A stretch of DNA of 55,546 nucleotides from a virus. Position 1 is the first letter of the stretch; each line of letters begins with the position of its first letter. Made by a program: the position numbers and the translations under genes. Below are positions 38,987-47,180 of the stretch, one piece after another. The notes beneath the pieces were generated by a model that was given only the letters and a program-made list of their open reading frames with translations, was not told where the DNA came from and did not search any database. The DNA lies in the IMG/VR virus record IMGVR_UViG_3300017991_000132, positions 1 through 55,546 of that record. The stretch is one strand, 5' to 3'.

Positions 38987-39793
38987 TTACTTCAGAAAAT
39001 CGACCGTCGTGGTGAGCTTCATGCCCTTGGCGGTAAGCTCCTTGACGAAATCCTCGCCCAGGTTCTCGAACCCCGGCACACTCGAAGAAGCGTCCGTCAG
39101 CAGGTGCACCTTCTCCACGTACTTCGGATCGCTGAACGCATCCGCCGTGTCCCGCATGGTATTGGCCACGCAGTGCGACAGCGCCTCGCCCGCCAGCAGG
39201 ATGATGTCTGCATCTTCCAGTGTCTGCACGAAGCGGGCGTTCAGCTGCGTGGTGGGATCCTCGGGGTCGGGAACCTCTGCCTTCACCGCGCTGAAGTGCT
39301 CGGTGTAAACGTTGCTCCCCTTCGTCACGAAGTCCACCGTGGCGAAGCTTCCTTCCCACACCTGAAGCGCCTCGAACATGGTGGGGTAGATGCTGTAGCC
39401 CCAACTGCCGATGAGGCAGTGCGGGGGCCAGATGCAGTGCGGGTAGCGGTTTCGGGACTCGAGCTCCTCCAGGTACTTGAGGGTGCGGTCGTACAGGCTG
39501 GGAAGCTTGGTGGTCCACTTTCCTGCTTTGACGTCAGCTGCGGTGATGATGGTGAAGGGGTCGGGCTTGGCACCCGAAGAGTCACGCCACCAAATGGGGT
39601 GAGCGATGTCCACCAAACGGTGGCTGTCGAGCGTAACGTGGATGTCGTCGAGCTTGTCGGGAATCCGCTTGATCATGGCTGCGAGACGCTCCATGTCCTT
39701 GTCGGCTCCCGGAGTGTAGAGTGACCCGTTGGGATCACAAAAGTCGTTCTGCGGGTCGATGATGACCAAATGAATGGAGACTGGCTTGCTCAT
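38987..39793 (-). CDS. Nicotinamidase-like cysteine hydrolase, 268 aa
   Basis: The start MSKPVSIHLVIIDPQNDFCD at 39793 has AAAGGAAAA before it. The isochorismatase/nicotinamidase fold is shown by IIDPQNDF (D13), a metal-binding line VTLDSHRLVDIAHP (D56, H58, H65), FVTKG (K158) and ALSHCVANT with the nucleophile C208, giving the D-K-C triad. It is longer than bacterial PncA (about 210 residues). Nicotinamidase turns nicotinamide into nicotinic acid in NAD salvage, so the phage could be rebuilding NAD during infection or after NAD-depleting defence; that role is inference. It has its own promoter (39871-39899) and is first in the transcript leading to the TerY-P set. Confidence 0.88.
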   Translation of the reverse strand: MSKPVSIHLVIIDPQNDFCDPNGSLYTPGADKDMERLAAMIKRIPDKLDDIHVTLDSHRLVDIAHPIWWRDSSGAKPDPFTIITAADVKAGKWTTKLPSLYDRTLKYLEELESRNRYPHCIWPPHCLIGSWGYSIYPTMFEALQVWEGSFATVDFVTKGSNVYTEHFSAVKAEVPDPEDPTTQLNARFVQTLEDADIILLAGEALSHCVANTMRDTADAFSDPKYVEKVHLLTDASSSVPGFENLGEDFVKELTAKGMKLTTTVDFLK

Positions 39794-39829
39794 GGTGATT
39801 TTCCTTTCGTAATCGGGCCGTAATACTTC

Positions 39830-39849
39830 GCAGCATTTTTCCATGCTGC
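39830..39849 (-). other. Leader hairpin upstream of nicotinamidase-like gene
   Basis: GCAGCAT-GGAAAA-ATGCTGC, a perfect seven-base stem in the 5' leader between the promoter and the start codon, about 35 bases before the ATG. It may stabilise or regulate the message. Confidence 0.55.
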
Positions 39850-39870
39850 AAGCTTTTTTCACGCAGTTAA

Positions 39871-39899
39871 CTCGTACCTTTTCTGCGTTACGTTGTCAA
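39871..39899 (-). promoter_or_regulatory. sigma70-type promoter for the nicotinamidase/TerY-P operon
   Basis: TTGACA at 39899-39894, 17-base spacer, TACGAG at 39876-39871. The sequence around the -35 (TTTTTTCTTGACAACGTAA) is almost identical to that of the early-region promoters, which suggests shared timing. Confidence 0.7.
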
Positions 39900-39912
39900 G
39901 AAAAAATTCTGA

Positions 39913-40632
39913 TTACTGCTGTATCTCCCTGTCAAGATACAGTTTAGGGAGCATCATTTCTGGAGCCCAAGTTGCTTGTAGTTTTTCTGGGTCGTCCTCT
40001 GTCTGATATTTTCCTTGCTTCGTGTACTTCTTTTCGACAGGAGCCGTTCGACTAAACTCGATCTGAGCGATCCTTCTACCTACAACCAACGGCAGTGTAT
40101 AGTAGCGGCTGTTGTTCGTGATCTCCATCGTCCAGCGAGTGCAATAACCAATGTCGCCCATACCGGCACAGCGGCACATCTCAAGGAAGTTTCGTCCTAT
40201 ACTCGAGCGTGCAAACATCTTCGTGGTAATATTATTGGAGCAGCCACCGATGAACTCGATCGTGTGCCCAAGGATACTTTCACCAGGAGCTATCAGCACC
40301 ACTTTATCAGTAGGACTTATCCCGCTCAGTTGCTGTAGCTGCTTAGCGGTAAACGGCGTGCTAGCGAGCACTGCTTCGTCCTTCTGAAAAAGGTACTCAA
40401 CATCCCGTGCATCGTAGGGATTGTAGAGGTCGGATACTTCAACGTGATCAGACTGGCTACGTACTATGCGAAGACGGTCTAGTCTTTTGCTGGGAGCAAC
40501 TTCACGCCACACATGTGGGCCGAACGTAACGTCGTAGCTGTTCGGTCCCACGTTTTCTTCATCGAAAGGGCTGATTAAAATGTTTCCCGCTTCGAGCTCA
40601 GCCAGTATTTCAGGTCTGCTCAGTAGACTCAT
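39913..40632 (-). CDS. dcd: dCTP deaminase/dUTPase-family protein, 239 aa
   Basis: Starts MSLLSRPEILAELEAGNILI. Family motifs: PNSYDVTFGPHVW near the start, then MFARSSIGRNFLEMCRCAGMGDIGYCTRWTMEI (R-S-S with the catalytic-loop serines, and a GY..RWTMEI strand) and VVGRRIAQIEF. Dcd deaminates dCTP to dUTP on the way to dTTP; some homologues also hydrolyse dUTP. Which activity remains is not clear from sequence, as the usual E138-type region is altered. It overlaps the methyltransferase gene by 23 bases. It belongs with the uracil-glycosylase/polymerase fusion in controlling uracil. Confidence 0.85.
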   Translation of the reverse strand: MSLLSRPEILAELEAGNILISPFDEENVGPNSYDVTFGPHVWREVAPSKRLDRLRIVRSQSDHVEVSDLYNPYDARDVEYLFQKDEAVLASTPFTAKQLQQLSGISPTDKVVLIAPGESILGHTIEFIGGCSNNITTKMFARSSIGRNFLEMCRCAGMGDIGYCTRWTMEITNNSRYYTLPLVVGRRIAQIEFSRTAPVEKKYTKQGKYQTEDDPEKLQATWAPEMMLPKLYLDREIQQ

Positions 40633-41494
40633 CTGTCGCTTCCTTTTGTGCTTTGGGGTTCAGCCACAAGCATTCAGTGCGTCCTTGCGTTACCTTGATT
40701 ACTCCGTCGCCCTGTAGCTGGGTATGCTTTGTTCTCGCTGCTGCGTTGCAGGACCGGTCGAAGCTCACCAGTTGCCACCCGTCCTTCTTGAGCTCCTTGT
40801 ACGTATCGTTCGGGTATCCCGACAGCACCACCATCCCCTGCAGCTTCCTAGCCGCCTCCACCATCTCCTCCTGCTCTTCCTTCGTCATTTCGAAGTAGTA
40901 CCAGCCATCCCGACGTGTCTCCCGAGGATAAGGAGGGTCCAGATAGAACAATGTGTCCTCACCGTCGTACGCAGAGAACATCTCCTTGTAGTCGACGTTG
41001 TGAATCAACACCCTCTTCATCCTCTCCGCCACCCGCGGCAACATCTTGATCGCCCCGACGTACGCATTAATAGGCTGAGCCATCCCACGCACGCTCGTGT
41101 TCGTTACCAGCCCCCACGAGGACCTATCGATCATCCCACCCAACGACTGCCGACAATCCACGAAGAACATCCGAGCTCGCTCCACATCATCCTTCGCATC
41201 GTGCCAGTGGTCTTTACTGTGCAACCGCTCCTCACGGCTGTACGGCGTCAGCATCAGCTGCTCTATGAGCAACTCCCGCTGAGCGTCGTCCACTATCACC
41301 TCGAACAGTGTTGTAATGCGAGGGTCGATGTCGTTGAACACCTCGACCTCACTGTGCTCCTTCACCAGCAGCACGCTGCCACCGCCTCCGAAAGGTTCCA
41401 CGTACACGCGGTGCTTGGGGAAGTAGGGGAGGATCCGCTTTCGCAGGACACCCTTTCCGCCGATGATTTTAATAGGGGACCGAAGAACTGCCAT
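40610..41494 (-). CDS. Dam-like DNA adenine N6-methyltransferase (D12 class), 294 aa
   Basis: Motif I VEPFGGGGSVLL (residues about 33-44), the preceding IGGKGVLRKRILPYFP, NDIDPRITTLF, and motif IV LDPPYP (about 190) are those of D12-class adenine methylases such as Dam. Motif order (I before IV with a target domain between) fits the alpha group. Recognition sequence is not predictable. The modification could protect phage DNA from host restriction. It shares one base with the GyrA gene's stop (41494), so they are tightly coupled. Confidence 0.92.
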   Translation of the reverse strand: MAVLRSPIKIIGGKGVLRKRILPYFPKHRVYVEPFGGGGSVLLVKEHSEVEVFNDIDPRITTLFEVIVDDAQRELLIEQLMLTPYSREERLHSKDHWHDAKDDVERARMFFVDCRQSLGGMIDRSSWGLVTNTSVRGMAQPINAYVGAIKMLPRVAERMKRVLIHNVDYKEMFSAYDGEDTLFYLDPPYPRETRRDGWYYFEMTKEEQEEMVEAARKLQGMVVLSGYPNDTYKELKKDGWQLVSFDRSCNAAARTKHTQLQGDGVIKVTQGRTECLWLNPKAQKEATDESTEQT

Positions 41495-43665
41495 CAGTCT
41501 TCATCCGTGAGCGGAATGATTGCCAGCGGAGTGTTCTCTTGGTTACGTAGCTGCTGCACCACTTCTTCATAGGAGGCTACCCACCTCTTGGCTCCCGCTT
41601 CCGGCACGACGAGGTTACGTTCACCCACCGCCCACACCGGCCACTCTGCTTGGGTAATGTCTGCGTCACCTATCTCGACTGCACCATTATCCATTAGAGT
41701 AGTACCTGCTGGAATGACAACTGCTCCTTCGATGCCTCTTGCTTTCCGTCTTTTCGAAAACAGCTTTGGCTTCACGTTAGGACGCGTGACCTTGAAGTCG
41801 CTTACCGTGCAATCTTGCTGCGTCTCGTCCTCGAACATCACCAGAAGTCTATCCTCCTCGTGCAGTCCCCCAACGAAAACTATCTCGTCGTCCTCCAGCT
41901 GCTTGAACACTGGGAACTGCGTACGACGCTGGTCGGGCGGGAACGCCACATACTTGCCGCTCCGCGATAGCACCACAACGCATTCGTGGTCTTCCGACGC
42001 CACACCGATCACCTTCCCCACACTCTTGTCGAACTTCTCCATGAAAGAAATCGACACCGACTGCCCCACGTTGTCCTCCGACACTACCGCAAACTTCCCC
42101 GGCGTAGTCACCAGGTCCACGTATCCCCACGCTGCCCGACTCTTCAACGGTAGCTCTGTAAAACTGTCCACCTTGCCGTCCTCCGTTACCCCCACGTAGT
42201 ACGTCGCCTCCGCTACCGTCAAATCCAAGTCGTCCTTCCCACCCCGCAACCGCGTCCCCCGCTTGTCCGCGTACTCCAGCATCTCCCGCAATCGACGTCC
42301 CACTACACGGTCCAGGTTCCCTAAGTCGTCCTTCACCTCGTCAATTCGATCACTGTACTCCTGAATCCGCTGCTCCAACTTCTCCTTGTTGATACTCATC
42401 AACCCCCGCACCGGAGTCTCCGCTATCACCTTCGCCTGGTCGTTCCCCACAAAACCAAACTCCTCCTGCAGCCTGTTAATCAAATCCTCCTCCGACTCCG
42501 CCTCCATCAAAATCTTCGTCACCAACGGCAAAGCCCGCACCGCTACCAACCGAGCCGCCTCCATCCCCCGCTTCCGCTCCAACTGCCGCTGCTCCTCCTC
42601 CAATACCAACTGCTCCACCTTCCGACGAAAACGTAAAAATATTTGCAGCAGCTCCTTTAAGCTGTACAGCACCGGACGCTTCTTGTTGTCCAGCGCGTAA
42701 AATTGGTACGTCATCGAAGACCGCAACAACGGCAACACCCGGTCGTTCACTATCTTCGGGTCCGTGAACTCCACTACCACCCGCGTCCCGATCTTCTTCG
42801 AGCTTTCATCGTTCGCCGCCGACTCCAACAGCTTCGCTTCCTTCAACTCCTCCGTTACCCGTACCAACTTCTTCGCATCAAATCCCGGACCGAAACTTGT
42901 GACCACCAACTTCTGCTTGCCCCCCTTCCCATCCTCGAAGTGGTAGTTACACGAGTACATCAACCGACCGCGCCCCGTTCCGTACACCGTCCGCAAATCA
43001 TCCTTCCGAGACAACAAAATCCCCCCACCGTAATCCGGCCCCTTCACATGCTTCAACAAATCATCCGTCGTACACTCCGGATTCTCCAACACCTCCAACG
43101 CCGCGTTCACCATCTCCCCTAAATTGTGCGGAGGAATATTTGTGGCTATCGCCAGCGCTACCCCCTTGCAGCCGTTCACCAGCAACATCGGTACACGCAC
43201 CGGCAACAGGAAAGGCTCCTCGTACTCCTCGGTGAACGACTTCACCAACGGCATGATCTTGATGTCGTCAAACACCCGGTCCGCAAACTTCGACAACCGC
43301 GTCTCCGTGTACCGGTACGCAGCCGGAGGAGCATCCATCAACGACTCCCGAATGCCGAAGTTACCGTGCTTCTGCACCAACGGATGCCGCAACCAACCCA
43401 TGTTCACCAACGCACCGTAGCACGCCTCGTCACCGTGCGGATGGTACCGACCCAGCGTGTGCCCCACCGCTGTCACCGACTTCACCGGTATGTCCTTGCT
43501 GTGCCGCTTCAACTCGTGCAACGACCACAGCAGCCGACGCTGTACCGGCTTCAATCCGTCCCGCGCATCCGGTATCGCCCGGTCCTCGATCACGTACCTT
43601 CCGTACTCGAGTATGTACCCCTCGCGTACAATATCCGACGCTTTCTTCTGTTTCAACTTCGCCAT
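41494..43665 (-). CDS. Type IIA topoisomerase subunit A (GyrA/ParC-like), 723 aa
   Basis: Starts MAKLKQKKASDIVREGYILE at 43665; an adjacent TTG at 43668 is less likely. Breakage-reunion domain: IPDARDGLKPVQRR, GRYHPHGDEACYGALV and the active tyrosine in AAYRYTETRLS (Y119). A coiled-coil (residues 330-450) precedes a shortened C-terminal region of degenerate blades (GVTEDGKVDSFTELP, GVASEDHECVVVLSRSGK). It is shorter than bacterial GyrA (about 875), so whether it supercoils or only decatenates is open. It forms the enzyme with the GyrB/ParE-like subunit at 45307-47175. Confidence 0.92.
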   Translation of the reverse strand: MAKLKQKKASDIVREGYILEYGRYVIEDRAIPDARDGLKPVQRRLLWSLHELKRHSKDIPVKSVTAVGHTLGRYHPHGDEACYGALVNMGWLRHPLVQKHGNFGIRESLMDAPPAAYRYTETRLSKFADRVFDDIKIMPLVKSFTEEYEEPFLLPVRVPMLLVNGCKGVALAIATNIPPHNLGEMVNAALEVLENPECTTDDLLKHVKGPDYGGGILLSRKDDLRTVYGTGRGRLMYSCNYHFEDGKGGKQKLVVTSFGPGFDAKKLVRVTEELKEAKLLESAANDESSKKIGTRVVVEFTDPKIVNDRVLPLLRSSMTYQFYALDNKKRPVLYSLKELLQIFLRFRRKVEQLVLEEEQRQLERKRGMEAARLVAVRALPLVTKILMEAESEEDLINRLQEEFGFVGNDQAKVIAETPVRGLMSINKEKLEQRIQEYSDRIDEVKDDLGNLDRVVGRRLREMLEYADKRGTRLRGGKDDLDLTVAEATYYVGVTEDGKVDSFTELPLKSRAAWGYVDLVTTPGKFAVVSEDNVGQSVSISFMEKFDKSVGKVIGVASEDHECVVVLSRSGKYVAFPPDQRRTQFPVFKQLEDDEIVFVGGLHEEDRLLVMFEDETQQDCTVSDFKVTRPNVKPKLFSKRRKARGIEGAVVIPAGTTLMDNGAVEIGDADITQAEWPVWAVGERNLVVPEAGAKRWVASYEEVVQQLRNQENTPLAIIPLTDED

Positions 43666-44744
43666 CAACTTATCCCCAGATATCCAGAAACAATCTGAAT
43701 GCCCAGCTCTTCTATCTTGTTCCGTCGAGGTGCGTGTTGCAAATCCGAAGTCTGGTGCAACTCCTCGAGCTCCGCACTAATCTCGCCCTCCCACCGCATC
43801 AGCTTCTCGTAGCTCCACTCGCCCCGCTTGATCGGCAACAACACACTCTCAGCCTCCACGCACTCCACGTGGATCGTCTTCTCGGTCAAAATTTCCCTAC
43901 AGTTAATTAGAAGCCTGGCCAGATGCGTGGCGTGCTTCGAATCATAACCGTACTTCTCTTCTGACTCCTTACGCCGCGGATTACGCTCCTTCTTCCAGTG
44001 CAACCATGACTTGTACTCCTTGCGCGCCTTTTGATAGAGCTTCTCCTGCCGCAGCACCTCAAGAAAGTTGTCGTCGAATCCCAACGCCTTCCCAGCTGCT
44101 ACCCAACTTTTCTCCTCCACTTCCTGCATCGTCAACGACAACGTGTGCTCCAAGAAGTTACGTAGCATATGCCGCACACCCATCGCTGCATCCTTGGCAA
44201 TTCCCGACAACTCCTCCTCGATAGGATACTTGTTCAAGTGCCGACGGATCAGCTCCTGCGCCGCGTTGACCGTCTCCGTAGGAAGCTCCCTCCTATCCCG
44301 CAGCCCGAAGTCCTCCCGCTTAGGCTCCTTCAGCTCCCCCTTCATCAACCATTCCCGGTGACTCCGCATTCTACGCATCTGGCTGTGGGAGTAACCTCTG
44401 TACGAATGGAAACACTTCTTCGAGAGGAACCAGTCCCGGTGTTCCACCAAACGTTCCCAGTATCCACTGCTATCCGTCCAGTACTTCTCCGGTATCCACA
44501 TCAACTCGATGATGTTCGGATTGTTCTGCGCTGCCAAGTGTAAAAACTTCGACAGCCCGTAGATAACCTCGTCCACTTCCTTCGGTGCGTACTGCTCGAA
44601 CCGACTGGCGTAACCCAACCAGTACCGATGCGGCGGAATGCACACACCGCGGTAGTCGTAATCGGAATCCTTGTTGTGTGTTCCGTACACCCGAGAACCC
44701 GTGAGCGTTCTAAAAATAGTATGGTCTTTAACATCGAAATTCAT
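43665..44744 (-). CDS. RlaP-type predicted nucleotidyltransferase, 359 aa
   Basis: The start MNFDVKDHTIFRTLTGSRVY at 44744 is preferred, with GGAGGGTGAG before it; a longer frame to 44936 overlaps the neighbour completely. GSRVYGTHNKDSDYDYRGV (16-34) is the polymerase-beta-type active site (GS, then DxD at 26 and 28) of the RlaP/YcgL family of predicted nucleotidyltransferases, found in phages and associated with RNA repair. The rest is helical with conserved-looking HSQMRRMR and YDSKHATHLARLL stretches. Start and stop overlap neighbours by 4 and 1 bases, so it is locked into the topoisomerase operon. Confidence 0.87.
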   Translation of the reverse strand: MNFDVKDHTIFRTLTGSRVYGTHNKDSDYDYRGVCIPPHRYWLGYASRFEQYAPKEVDEVIYGLSKFLHLAAQNNPNIIELMWIPEKYWTDSSGYWERLVEHRDWFLSKKCFHSYRGYSHSQMRRMRSHREWLMKGELKEPKREDFGLRDRRELPTETVNAAQELIRRHLNKYPIEEELSGIAKDAAMGVRHMLRNFLEHTLSLTMQEVEEKSWVAAGKALGFDDNFLEVLRQEKLYQKARKEYKSWLHWKKERNPRRKESEEKYGYDSKHATHLARLLINCREILTEKTIHVECVEAESVLLPIKRGEWSYEKLMRWEGEISAELEELHQTSDLQHAPRRNKIEELGIQIVSGYLGIS

Positions 44745-45307
44745 CTCACCCTCCAGAACCATGTAAACGGTGGCAACGGATTCAAATCCCTCGCCGGAAT
44801 AGTAAACGCACCGCTGAATACCCCACTGTCGTTCGGCCGCTTCGGCAACATAGCATCCGTCGCCCAACCAATCAAATGAGCTACCACCGGCTTCGGAGGC
44901 TTCATCTCCGTCACCAACACCAACACGTACACCCAATCCTCGTGACGCTCCTTCGGCCGCACAGCCAACCGGTACGCCAACAAATCCCTATCCGGGTTCC
45001 GAGCCAAGCTCGCTTTGAAATCAATGTTCGACCCGATGAAATCACTTCCACCATCTCCCACTGTAGGATTCTGGTTCGCCACCCACCGCGAGCGCAAGTA
45101 CGGATCTGGACTCCCAAACAACCACAAGCTCCCCACGTACTGCCCCACCTGACCTACCAGTTGATCGTTCTTCAACGTCGCTTGCCGATCCCCACCCCGA
45201 ATGTTTGACCTCCCACCAACACACGCCAGCTTCGCGTGCGCCGCTACCACGTTCATCTCCCCAGGAGAAATCTCCACCCGGATAATGTCGCTCCTCGTAA
45301 TTGTCAT
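44741..45307 (-). CDS. PD-(D/E)XK nuclease-like protein, 188 aa
   Basis: The start MTITRSDIIRVEISPGEMNV at 45307 overlaps the GyrB stop (TAATGA). A PD-(D/E)XK-style core is suggested by GGSDFIGSNIDFKASLARNP: D89 ... D96-F-K98, followed by DLLAYRLAVRPKERHEDWVYVLVLV. GEMNVVAAHAKLACV at 17-31 would be the first helix. Similar proteins in phages and bacteria are restriction-endonuclease-like folds that cut or repair DNA; no target is known. I could not confirm the fold beyond these motifs. Confidence 0.7.
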   Translation of the reverse strand: MTITRSDIIRVEISPGEMNVVAAHAKLACVGGRSNIRGGDRQATLKNDQLVGQVGQYVGSLWLFGSPDPYLRSRWVANQNPTVGDGGSDFIGSNIDFKASLARNPDRDLLAYRLAVRPKERHEDWVYVLVLVTEMKPPKPVVAHLIGWATDAMLPKRPNDSGVFSGAFTIPARDLNPLPPFTWFWRVR

Positions 45308-47175
45308 TATTCCACGACGCCCAGGATCTTCTTCCGGTGCACGGGGTCCTTCCCCATGTACGCCAACACCAATTCCTGGTCCTTCTTGCCACCCCATAAT
45401 ACCTGGAACACCTTCCGCGTCTTCGGGCTCATCGCGTAAATCTGCAAGTCCCCCGCTTCCGACTCTCCCAAACCCTTGAACCGCGTGATCCGCGTCTTCA
45501 CGTTCCCCTTTATCTGCTCCCGTACCTCCTCCACCGTATCCCCGTACACCCGCTGCTTCGCCGTCACCCCCATGAACAATGGACTCTCCACTACAAACAA
45601 CCGACCATCCTCAATCAGCTGCGGCATGTGCGCCGCAAAGAAAGTTAATAGCAGCGCCTGAATATGCTTCCCATCCGAGTCCGCATCCATCAACAAGTAG
45701 ATTCCCTTGTAGCGACACTTCGCCAGGTTGAACGCCGGACCAATCCCAGTACCCACCGCCTGCGTAACACTCGTAAGCTCCGCGTTCGCTAGAATCTTGT
45801 CGATGCCTACCTCCGCAGCGTTCTTCACCTTCCCACGTAAAGGCAAAATCTCCTGGAAATGCACGTTCTCTTTCAACGTCACCCGGGCATCCCGAGCACT
45901 CCCGAACGCCGAAGTACCCTCGACGATAAACAGTTCCCGCTCATCCGGAGAGCAATCAGAAGCTTCACACAGTTTGCCAGGTAGAATACTCTTGGCACCC
46001 TGCTTGACTTTCATCTCGCGGATCGCTTTTTGCTGCTCCCGCAACTTCTTCTTCGCGTCCCGCAGCAACACCGCCCGCTCGAGCAGCTGCTTCGTCACGT
46101 CCGGATTCGCAGCTACGAATTTTCGCAGCGCGCTCTCCACAATCTCCTGTACCTGCTCCTCCACCTCTCGATTCTGCAAACTGCGCTTCGTCTGCCCCCG
46201 AAACTCTGGCTCCAAAACGTGCGCGTGCACAATCCCCACTACACCTTCACGCAGATAGTCACCCTTCAGTTTACCGTACTTGCCGCTGGCAGCCTGGTCC
46301 TGCAGCACCTTTTGAATGGCCTTCTTCACCCCCGATACGTGCTTCCCGTGCTCTGGCGTGCTCGTCACGTTCACGAAAGACGACCACCACTCCGTACCAG
46401 CATCCGTCCAGACGAGTGCCACCTCCACCAACTCCTCTTCGACCACGATAGGCTCGTGTAGCTGAGCAACATCCGGATGCTCCTCCATGTACACCGGCAA
46501 CATGTCCGCCAACCCACCGTCTGCCACAAACCGCTCTGGCGCTTCATTGTCCACCTTGAACTCCACTACCAACCCAGGGCACAAGTAGGCAATCGATTGT
46601 AGCCTTCTCCGAATGCGCCCAACGTCGAACTTCGCTCCTTTGAATATCTTCGGGTCCGGCCGGAACATGATCCGCGTCCCCGCCTGCATCTTCACCTTCG
46701 CCCTATTCACCTTCGTCGTTGGTTCGCCTCGCTCGAACGTCTGGTGATACACCTTCCCGTTCTGCACCGTCCACACAGACAGCTTCTCAGACAACGCGTT
46801 TGTCGCCTTGATACCAATGCCGTGCAGCCCCGCCACCGCGCTCGTGTACGCCCCCTGCCCAAACTTCCCTCCCGAGTGTAGCTTCGTGAGCACCGCCGTC
46901 AACAAAGGCAGCCCGGTCTTCTTGTGCTTCGATACAGGTATCCCGCGCCCGTTATCGATCACCACTGCTATCTGATTAGCCGTGTCAATTTTTACACCAA
47001 CCGCAGTAACGTGCCCATCCATGAACTCGTCGATAGCGTTGGACACCACCTCCTCGAGAACATGATGTAATCCATCGGGGCCGGTGTCCCCGATGTACAT
47101 GGCAGGTCTCAGGCGGATGGGCTCTAGGTTCTCGAGGATCTTTATTTTATCCCCGGCATAATGCTTCTTGCTCAA
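45307..47175 (-). CDS. Type IIA topoisomerase subunit B (GyrB/ParE-like), 622 aa
   Basis: The start is a TTG at 47175 (MSKKHYAGDKIKILENLEPI) with AGGAT upstream. GHKL ATPase domain: LRPAMYIGDTGPDGLHHVLEEVVSNAIDEF, VIDNGRGIPV and AGLHGIGIKATNALS. Transducer domain: residues about 225-400. TOPRIM: IVEGTSAFGSARDARV (starting LFIVEG), LPLRGKVKNA and DADSDGKHIQALLL. It ends GLGESEAGDLQIYAMSPKTRKV. Length matches ParE (about 630) rather than long GyrB. It pairs with the subunit A gene in the same operon. Confidence 0.93.
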   Translation of the reverse strand: MSKKHYAGDKIKILENLEPIRLRPAMYIGDTGPDGLHHVLEEVVSNAIDEFMDGHVTAVGVKIDTANQIAVVIDNGRGIPVSKHKKTGLPLLTAVLTKLHSGGKFGQGAYTSAVAGLHGIGIKATNALSEKLSVWTVQNGKVYHQTFERGEPTTKVNRAKVKMQAGTRIMFRPDPKIFKGAKFDVGRIRRRLQSIAYLCPGLVVEFKVDNEAPERFVADGGLADMLPVYMEEHPDVAQLHEPIVVEEELVEVALVWTDAGTEWWSSFVNVTSTPEHGKHVSGVKKAIQKVLQDQAASGKYGKLKGDYLREGVVGIVHAHVLEPEFRGQTKRSLQNREVEEQVQEIVESALRKFVAANPDVTKQLLERAVLLRDAKKKLREQQKAIREMKVKQGAKSILPGKLCEASDCSPDERELFIVEGTSAFGSARDARVTLKENVHFQEILPLRGKVKNAAEVGIDKILANAELTSVTQAVGTGIGPAFNLAKCRYKGIYLLMDADSDGKHIQALLLTFFAAHMPQLIEDGRLFVVESPLFMGVTAKQRVYGDTVEEVREQIKGNVKTRITRFKGLGESEAGDLQIYAMSPKTRKVFQVLWGGKKDQELVLAYMGKDPVHRKKILGVVE

Positions 47176-47180
47176 CTTCT

